A stretch of 64,000 nucleotides of DNA from Ampullaceana balthica. Its lineage: Eukaryota > Mollusca > Gastropoda > Lymnaeidae. The stretch lies in NCBI GenBank assembly GCA_944989445.1, contig CALYLW010000013.1, positions 2,835,066-2,899,065 on the forward strand, read 5' to 3'. The position numbers were made by a program, and so were the translations under genes. Shown here one piece after another: positions 11,926 through 64,000 of this stretch. How positions within the stretch are numbered: position 1 is the stretch's first letter; each line of letters begins with the position of its first letter. The notes under the pieces were generated by a model. That model did no database searches, was not told the origin of the DNA, and was given only the letters and a program-made list of their open reading frames with translations.

Positions 11926-13023
11926 GCTTCTTGATTCTAGAAAGGTAATAGTTTACATTGTTTTCCTATTTATATTTTAAAAGATGTGTTCACATATAAA
12001 CTAGTTCAAGGCAAATTATCTTAAGCTCATATCTGCAGAAGGCTTGAAAATGGGACAAGCACCTCATTAATGAACTATCTACTTGTAATGAAAAGATTCC
12101 CATATTATGAGGGTTCCACGGTGATAGGATGAATTGTTTTATTGTACAAACAAATATTTCCATTTCCTAATGGATTCCTTATTAAATGTTAAATTAACAA
12201 TATTTTCTAAAATTTAATGCACACAAAAGTGATCTCTAGAAAACACAACCTTGCAATTATTGCAACCCACCCTGAAACAACAAAAAAATGTAAACAAAGC
12301 AAAATGTTTGAGAACCACTAACATTGGTCCTCAAAAAATAATTAATTGATGGTTTTTAAGGCTTTAAATGGCCTGGCACAAAAACGTATAACATAATTTT
12401 GATAAAAACATAAAAAATGAAACAAAGAAAGGAAAATATGGTAGTTATTTACAAGACAGATAAAACAAATAATTTTATATGAAAAAGCATTGGATAAAAA
12501 AATTGTTATACTGACAAATCTATCCCCAGAGAATAATAAAAATGAAGTGAATAATTGTGAGTTCTTTGATTTGCTAGGGAGCTACATTTGTTGATATCAC
12601 CAAGATCCCTAGGAACACAATGAGCTGATACAACACAAGTCCATGGCGTTTGATGTTGGCTGCCCTTACACATGGTCAAAATAGTTCTGACCAATCCAAT
12701 TGCGGCTTTGTCAATACAATAAATCCCTTACAACAGGAATCCCTTCAACTCAAAGCACAGCCCTCGAAATCAACTCAAAACCGTCCATATCCACCAACGG
12801 AATTTTATTGTCTTGTACATTTGGTAGCCTCCTTAAAACATGTACAACAGTTGCATTGGGTCATATGTTGTGGCTGACATGCTAACATTGCGTTGGGTCG
12901 TATGTTGTGGCTGACGTGCTAACCGAACACAACGTAGTTACCACCATTATCAATGTTAACAACTGACCTACAATTTCAGGACTTTTCATTCTTCCTACAC
13001 AGGAGCAACTATTGGGCCAGGAC
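11926..13023. other. AT-rich DNA with no gene seen
   Basis: No supported gene. A short direct repeat near 12855-12920 (GTTGGGTC.TATGTTGTGGCTGAC.TGCTAAC, two copies) is the only structure noted. The short open frames here lack family motifs and splice context. Confidence 0.5.
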
Positions 13024-13192
13024 CAATGTTCCCTTTAAGCTGAACAGATATCTGATAGACGCAGCACAGCAGTTTAGAATTACTGTGCAGCAAATTTTGT
13101 AAAATTTTGAAAAAAATATGGATTCTGTGCAATATGCACATGAGGTTTTTTTTAACTATGCACACGACCAACAAACCTTGGAGGGAACATTG
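13024..13192 (+). mobile_element. hAT-type MITE, family 1 (copy c)
   Basis: Starts CAATGTTCCCTTTAAGCTG and ends CCTTGGAGGGAACATTG. It shares the interior landmarks CAGCAGTTTAGAATTAC and GCACACGACCAACAAACC with copies b and d. No exact target duplication is visible, which fits an older insertion. Confidence 0.78.
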
Positions 13193-15230
13193 ACCGGGAT
13201 TTTTCCTGCACGAAAGGAACTATGCTATTGGGCCATTGCTTCTCAAATTTTCCACTGCTGTCACAAATTTACAGTTTGAAACTTGTCCAGTTAAGAGTGG
13301 ATTTAAATTTGAAATGGGTCTATAGTATTTTGTCAGGACATCATGTCCTGAGTGCTACAAGTTATCACAGAATTTATAACTAAAGCCCTTCTAGACTTTT
13401 ATCCTTTTTGTTTTAAGTTATTTACCCTAAAAAGATTCTCAGGACAGATAAGCATTTACTTTTAAAGTACATTTCACTAAAGTTCCTCCCCAGTAAATAT
13501 AATTTCTAAAATAAAATATTTCAACAAAATTATCGTTTTAAAAAGGATCCTTTCAAAACTTTTGTTTTTAAATTTTTAGTTATAGGTTTATACAAAACAC
13601 AGCCAAGGTAAATGAAACAAAATATATTTTGTTGGTGATGGAAAATAGTTGTAATCTAAGCGAAGATGGATTATTGGAATAAAAAAAACACACAAATAGT
13701 TTCAAGAGATGATTTTACAAGTACAAGACCAGAGTGACATTTCAGGTTGTACTCTTTCAGATTTATGGTAAGCTAACCATGCACATATTTGACACATCTC
13801 TAATCTTTGAGTTGTATCATTGAGTCCTATTTCTGGGTCTTTCTTGTGTATTCTAGATTTGAAAAATGGATGGAACTATATTTTCCTTTCAATCAATGAT
13901 CATTTAAGTTATGACGTAAGATTAAAATAACTTTTAAACCAGAAATACCAATATTAGAAAAGCAGAGAAAAGAAATAAGTATGAATAGCGAATCAAGCCT
14001 TAGCACTAACACATTGAGTGAGTGAGTTTTCCTGCTAGTAAAAAATAGTACCAAAAAAATAAATTTTCACAGAAATTCAGCAATGCAAGTCATGTTTATA
14101 TGTACTGATCTCTTGTACTTGTGTACATTTGTAATGTATACCTCCATACAGACACATTATGTACATTAGGTAATTATGAACTGAAATTAGAGTTATGAAT
14201 AAATGAACATAAACTTGAAAATCAGCAGGGACAAAGAAAGGAACAAAACAAGGTAAGACGCATGAGACGAGGCAGAAGGGACAAAACAAATTACTGCTTA
14301 AATTTAGTTGTAAAAAAAAAGATGTTTAAGATCTTGTATTAGTTTTTGTTTAATCAACTCTGACATGAATAAATCATGTAACAAGTGAAGCTACAATGGC
14401 AATGGTATGTACAATCTCATAAGATGCATAATAGTATTTATCACAATTATTATCAAATGTTCACCAACCAACGGCACTAGACCTTACATTTACCCCACGG
14501 GCTGCAATATCTAAATCTAAGCAAAGGACAAGGGAAATGGCGTGATTGAGCAAAACAGAAGCAACCTGGTCCATGACTCCATGTTATTCTGACTACGTCC
14601 CAACTTGACAAGCACTGTTGATAAAATGGAGCTTTGATAGTTTGAAACTTGTGTTTGAATGAAAGAAGTTGACCAGAGCTGGTCTTAGGCAACTGAAACC
14701 TATACGGCCGCAGTGGCCGCACTTTCATACGCCCTACCTATCTTAATTTTTACTTATTATCCTTATTAATTCCTTATCCCTACCCAAACTGGGCCCTGCT
14801 AAGACCGCCTGCTGTTGACCATGATGTAAACATAGATGTCACCCAAGTAGAAACAAATACATTGTCATCAACACATGATATCATCAACACATGATGTCAT
14901 CAACACATGATGTCATCAACACATGTCACATAATTTAGGAATATTTTTCTGACTCTGATGAACATTAATTTCTCAGTACAGGAAGTGACTTCAAACACAA
15001 TTTGTTTTTTGACATAAAGATGGTCTATATGGTTACGGTTAAGATGAGGTTATCTTATCTTAATAATAGAAAAAATGCAGAATAGTATGGAGTTTGTTAA
15101 GCCAATCAATTACAATACAATAACTTAAATAATTTAAACAATGCTATTATCAGAAGTATCTGCTATAGTTAAAATATAATAAAAAATACAATTAAGGTCA
15201 AAAAGTTTTTTGCACTCATTTGTTGTTCAG
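13193..15230. other. flanking DNA 3' of ARFGEF, no gene seen
   Basis: Mostly AT-rich sequence without a supported gene. Four copies of a 16-bp repeat (ATCAACACATGATGTC type) lie at about 14868-14928. Part of this stretch could be a long ARFGEF 3' untranslated region, but no boundary can be seen. Confidence 0.45.
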
Positions 15231-15522
15231 TAAGGTATTTTATTTGTTGTGTTTCGATCTGTAAGGTATTTTATTTGTTGTGTTTAGATCTGTAAGGTAT
15301 TTTATTTGTTGTGTTTAGATCTGTAAGGTATTTTATTTGTTGTGTTTAGATCTGTAAGGTATTTTATTTGTTGTGTTTAGATCTGTAAGGTATTTTATTT
15401 GTTGTCTTTAGATCTGTAAGGTATTTTATTTGTTGTGTTTAGGTCTGTAAGGTATTTTATTTGTTGTGTTTAGATCTGTAAGGTATTTTATTTGTTGTGT
15501 TTAGATCTGTAAGGTATTTGGT
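15231..15522 (-). terminator. nine tandem 31-bp units, each with an AATAAA signal, after ARFGEF
   Basis: A 31-bp unit (plus strand GTAAGGTATTTTATTTGTTG plus a GTTTAGATCT tail) is repeated about nine times almost without change. Read on the minus strand, each unit holds CAAATAAAATACC, which contains the canonical AATAAA polyadenylation signal. The array lies about 70-360 nt past the ARFGEF stop codon (15591-15593), where the transcript would normally be cleaved. That it really directs cleavage is inference; the repeats and the motif are directly visible. Confidence 0.6.
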
Positions 15523-15590
15523 ATCACTTTTATCATTCCAACTTAGTTATCACAATAGGCTGATCTGATCTCTGACACATTAATTGACAT

Positions 15591-53314
<37,724 letters not shown>

Positions 53315-53912
53315 TGCTCTTACATGCAAAACTTTTCGGCCTTCGCCGACCGGAGTCTTGATGTTACTAAAAGTGTAGCTACTATAATTCCCTTTTATTT
53401 AAACGTACAAACATAAAAATAGTAAGTTAGAATACAAAATCAATCGGATAGTAGTTCAATAAGATTTAGTGACAGAAGAAACATCCGGATCCGCCATGCT
53501 GGCGTCACGTGACATCTAATATTAAATTTTTGTTTCGCTTTAAAGTTGCTCTTTCAAGACATCAAGCATGTGTACATTTTATTTGTAAAGATAATGGGAT
53601 ACATATTTTTCAAAATATTATACATTTTAATTTTTAAGTTTTTGGTTACGTACCACATCTGCGTTGCTATTTCAAAATTGCGAAAAGTTTTTTCACAATA
53701 AATTTTCTACACACAATAGAAAGTATTTATTTAGAAAGTAATGGCATTTAGTTGGTGAAAAGATAATTCTACGTTGTTTCTATTCGAAAAGGAAGTACAT
53801 GCACAGTGCTGTATTATCTTTGATTATATAGGTGTGCTCTTCTTAATTATAAATTCTCAGTGTTTATTTACTCGTTAACAAATTTTAAAATTAGCAGCTT
53901 AAAATTTATACG
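53315..53912. promoter_or_regulatory. shared divergent promoter region of ARFGEF and KRR1
   Basis: The start codons of the two genes lie 598 bp apart and point away from each other. The region contains GTCACGTGAC at 53504-53513, a perfect 10-bp E-box palindrome bound by bHLH-ZIP factors (USF, MITF/TFE; the GTCACGTGAC form is the CLEAR element). Next to it is CCGCCATGCTGG, loosely like a YY1 site. No TATA box in a clear position. Transcription starts are not known from sequence; promoter function is inference from the layout. Confidence 0.6.
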
Positions 53913-61831
<7,919 letters not shown>

Positions 61832-62331
61832 TGAAATAATTAAATACTGATATTGATACAAATGAAAGATTACAAGGTTTCAAAATATGTTTAATTGGTC
61901 ACCACTGTTCATTTCAATACTGTCAAGTTTAAAATAAAATTGAGGTAAAATTCTCTCTATGGTTATTGTTTCTATTGCAGAGGTAATAACATCTACTCAC
62001 CAAAAACACTTCTGTTTTTATTTCATATCTCTATCTGGCTATTCATTTTTTAAATGTGCACTTTATTTTTCTGCACCTTCATTAGGCTCAAAGGCTTAAG
62101 AACTAAATTAAACCACCTTATGATTACCCATGACAACACACATAAATGTACAATGTACATATGTAATTTAAAAATGATTGTATTAAGAAAGATATGACTT
62201 GGCTTTGATTTGAACTACTGAACTTTGAATCAAAGAGCAATTACTCAACCCGTTCCACCAATACCCACATTTGTTCAATAAAACTTGTCTTAAGTGTCAG
62301 TGTTTGTCAGATCAGTTAAGTGCTGATCATA
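61832..62331. other. KRR1 3' untranslated and flanking DNA
   Basis: Contains the likely KRR1 polyadenylation signal (61933-61938). No further gene is seen before the mobile element at 62334. Confidence 0.6.
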
Positions 62332-62333
62332 TA

Positions 62334-62704
62334 CAGTCGAAACCGCTTATGTCGACGGCGTTGGGGTATGAAAAATGGCGTCGACATAACCGATGATCGA
62401 GATAAAGGAAAATCAATATGGCGGCAAAATATTAACATGTGCTTGAAATTTCTTTATGTACATGATTAATTAGTTAGCGTTAATTAGTGATGGGATGATT
62501 TATCGGAATCGTATCGGAACCCTAATATTTCTTCACTCTTTCCTAAGTCTAAGGTTGTAATGACCGTTCGTTTTTAAGGACCGTTTAAAATTTAAATATA
62601 ACCATGGGTTCCCACTCGCCACTCAGGAAAACGGGAAAAAGTCGGGAATTCTTAAAAATAAATTCTCGGCCTTGAAAGTCGGGAAAAGTTATGACTAATC
62701 GGGA

Positions 62705-62747
<43 letters not shown>

Positions 62748-63931
62748 TATACACATGCATATATATTTATGCCGAAGTAAAGGACTTTGATTACGTTTCT
62801 GTCATGTTTGATTCCATTTATTTAATGAAAAATAAGTTACCAGTTTATAATTGTCTGCGCATGCGCTAAAAGGTCAAAGTTTACGCTTCGCCGTGTCGCT
62901 TTTGCCATCGTATCAGGGATTTTAAAATACAAATAAACAAATCAATATGGTTATTTTAAGTTTAATGCTTTTGATGTATATATATTTATGCCGTAGTAAA
63001 GGACTTTGATTACGTCTCTGTCATGTTTCGATTCCATTTATTTAATGAAAAATAAGTTACCAGTTTATAATTGTCTGCGCATGCGCTAAAAGGTCAAAGT
63101 TTACGCTTCGCCGTGTCGCAGTCGCTTTTGCCATCGTATCAGGGATTTTAAAATACAAATAAACAAATCAATATGGTTATTTTAAGTTTAATGCTTTTGA
63201 TGTATATATATTTATGCCGTAGTAAAGGACTTTGATTACGTCTCTGTCATGTTTCGATTCCATTTATTTAATGAAAAATAAGTTACCAGTTTATAATTGT
63301 CTGCGCATGCGCTAAAAGGTCAAAGTTTACGCTTCGCCGTGTCGCAGTCGCTTTTGCCATCGTATCAGGGATTTTAAAATACAAATAAACAAATCAATAT
63401 GGTTATTTTAAGTTTAATGCTTTTGACGTGCAGGATATCTGTTAATTAACTATCAGAACGTTCTCGAATTTCCTCAGTCAATCAAACTTTGTAATATAAA
63501 TAAAACTATTGTGGCCTTGACCGTTGATCACAGCACGCTGTGGCGCGGCTGTGGACTGTGTGTACTGTGTGTGTGTTAATCAGTTTCATCGTCACGCGCG
63601 TGTTAGTGTCACAGTCACTTATCTTACTGGTAACAAAGCAACAACAACAAACTTTTAAAAGAATAATAATTTATTAATTTTTTTATTTAATTATATAAAA
63701 ACCACCGTCGTTTCTCGATACAAACCTTTATTTTCAACCGACGAAAATCGAGTTAAGTTGCAAATTTGGCCCTCTTTTGTGCTCGAGATACTAGGTTTCG
63801 GCGACATAAAAGAATCGACATTACCGATGAGAAAATGCTAAGACAAAGAGAGAATTTGGCGGTTCCAATAAAAAACGTCGACATAATAGGGTGGTCGATA
63901 TAACCGAGCTCGAGATAAGTGGGTTCGACTG
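62334..63931 (+). mobile_element. Tc1/mariner-type non-autonomous element, third copy
   Basis: A 1598-bp copy from CAGTCGAAACCGCTTATGTC to GTGGGTTCGACTG, flanked by TA (62332-62333, 63932-63933). It is the same family and orientation as the inner copy at 39022 and is very similar to it. It is longer because an internal block of about 225 bp (beginning ATATTTATGCCG.AGTAAAGG) is present three times (about 62765, 62985, 63210). No coding capacity. Confidence 0.87.
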
Positions 63932-64000
63932 TAATCTAAAAGTACTTTGTTAACTCCAGGCTTAGGCATAATTATATTTAAAAAATATTTTTTATTAATC

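Noticed and set aside
14477..14728. 83-codon minus-strand frame downstream of ARFGEF
   Set aside because: No recognisable domain and no splice context; probably flanking or untranslated DNA.

Overview
This is eukaryotic DNA, AT-rich and intron-rich. It most likely comes from a mollusc, probably a heterobranch/pulmonate snail. The support is indirect: lophotrochozoan-like protein sequences, a lone FREP-like signal-peptide/Ig exon, and dense hAT, Tc1/mariner-type and Gypsy-type elements. No species can be assigned from the sequence alone.

The window holds two conserved genes arranged head to head. On the minus strand, 15591-53314 carries a complete BIG-type Arf guanine-nucleotide exchange factor (ARFGEF1/ARFGEF2/Sec71 family). 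I could trace 40 coding exons with consistent GT-AG borders and phases; they predict 1811 residues in the order DCB, acidic linker, HUS, Sec7, HDS. On the plus strand, 53913-61831 carries a two-exon KRR1, a ribosomal small-subunit processome factor of 335 residues with a 6.9 kb intron. The two start codons lie about 600 bp apart. That shared region has a palindromic GTCACGTGAC E-box and is probably a bidirectional promoter. The gene products act in different pathways (trans-Golgi/endosome Arf activation and nucleolar ribosome assembly).

Layout: 1-5596 is a 44-bp satellite with a 100-N gap. 5597-8130 is repeat-rich and contains one FREP-like first exon on the minus strand. 8778-9710 is a broken hAT transposase gene with a BED finger. 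9713-15230 holds hAT MITEs, a long minisatellite and featureless AT-rich DNA. 15231-53314 is ARFGEF, whose introns hold a rearranged Gypsy-type element, a probable solo LTR, a Tc1/mariner-type element inserted into an inverted copy of itself, several hAT MITEs and many minisatellites. 53913-61831 is KRR1, whose intron holds an inverted pair of hAT-type elements, a LINE tail and a tRNA-like relic. 62334-63931 is a third copy of the Tc1/mariner-type element.

I found no clearly new multi-gene system. The most unusual observations are: (1) a rearranged LTR element inserted exactly after intron position +8 of ARFGEF exon 15, in sense orientation and carrying a polyadenylation signal upstream of the Sec7-coding exons; (2) three minisatellites that start at ARFGEF splice donors, two of them apparently amplified from the donor itself; (3) nine tandem AATAAA signals just after the ARFGEF stop; (4) a Tyr-to-Phe change and a two-residue insertion at Sec7 positions tied to brefeldin A sensitivity.
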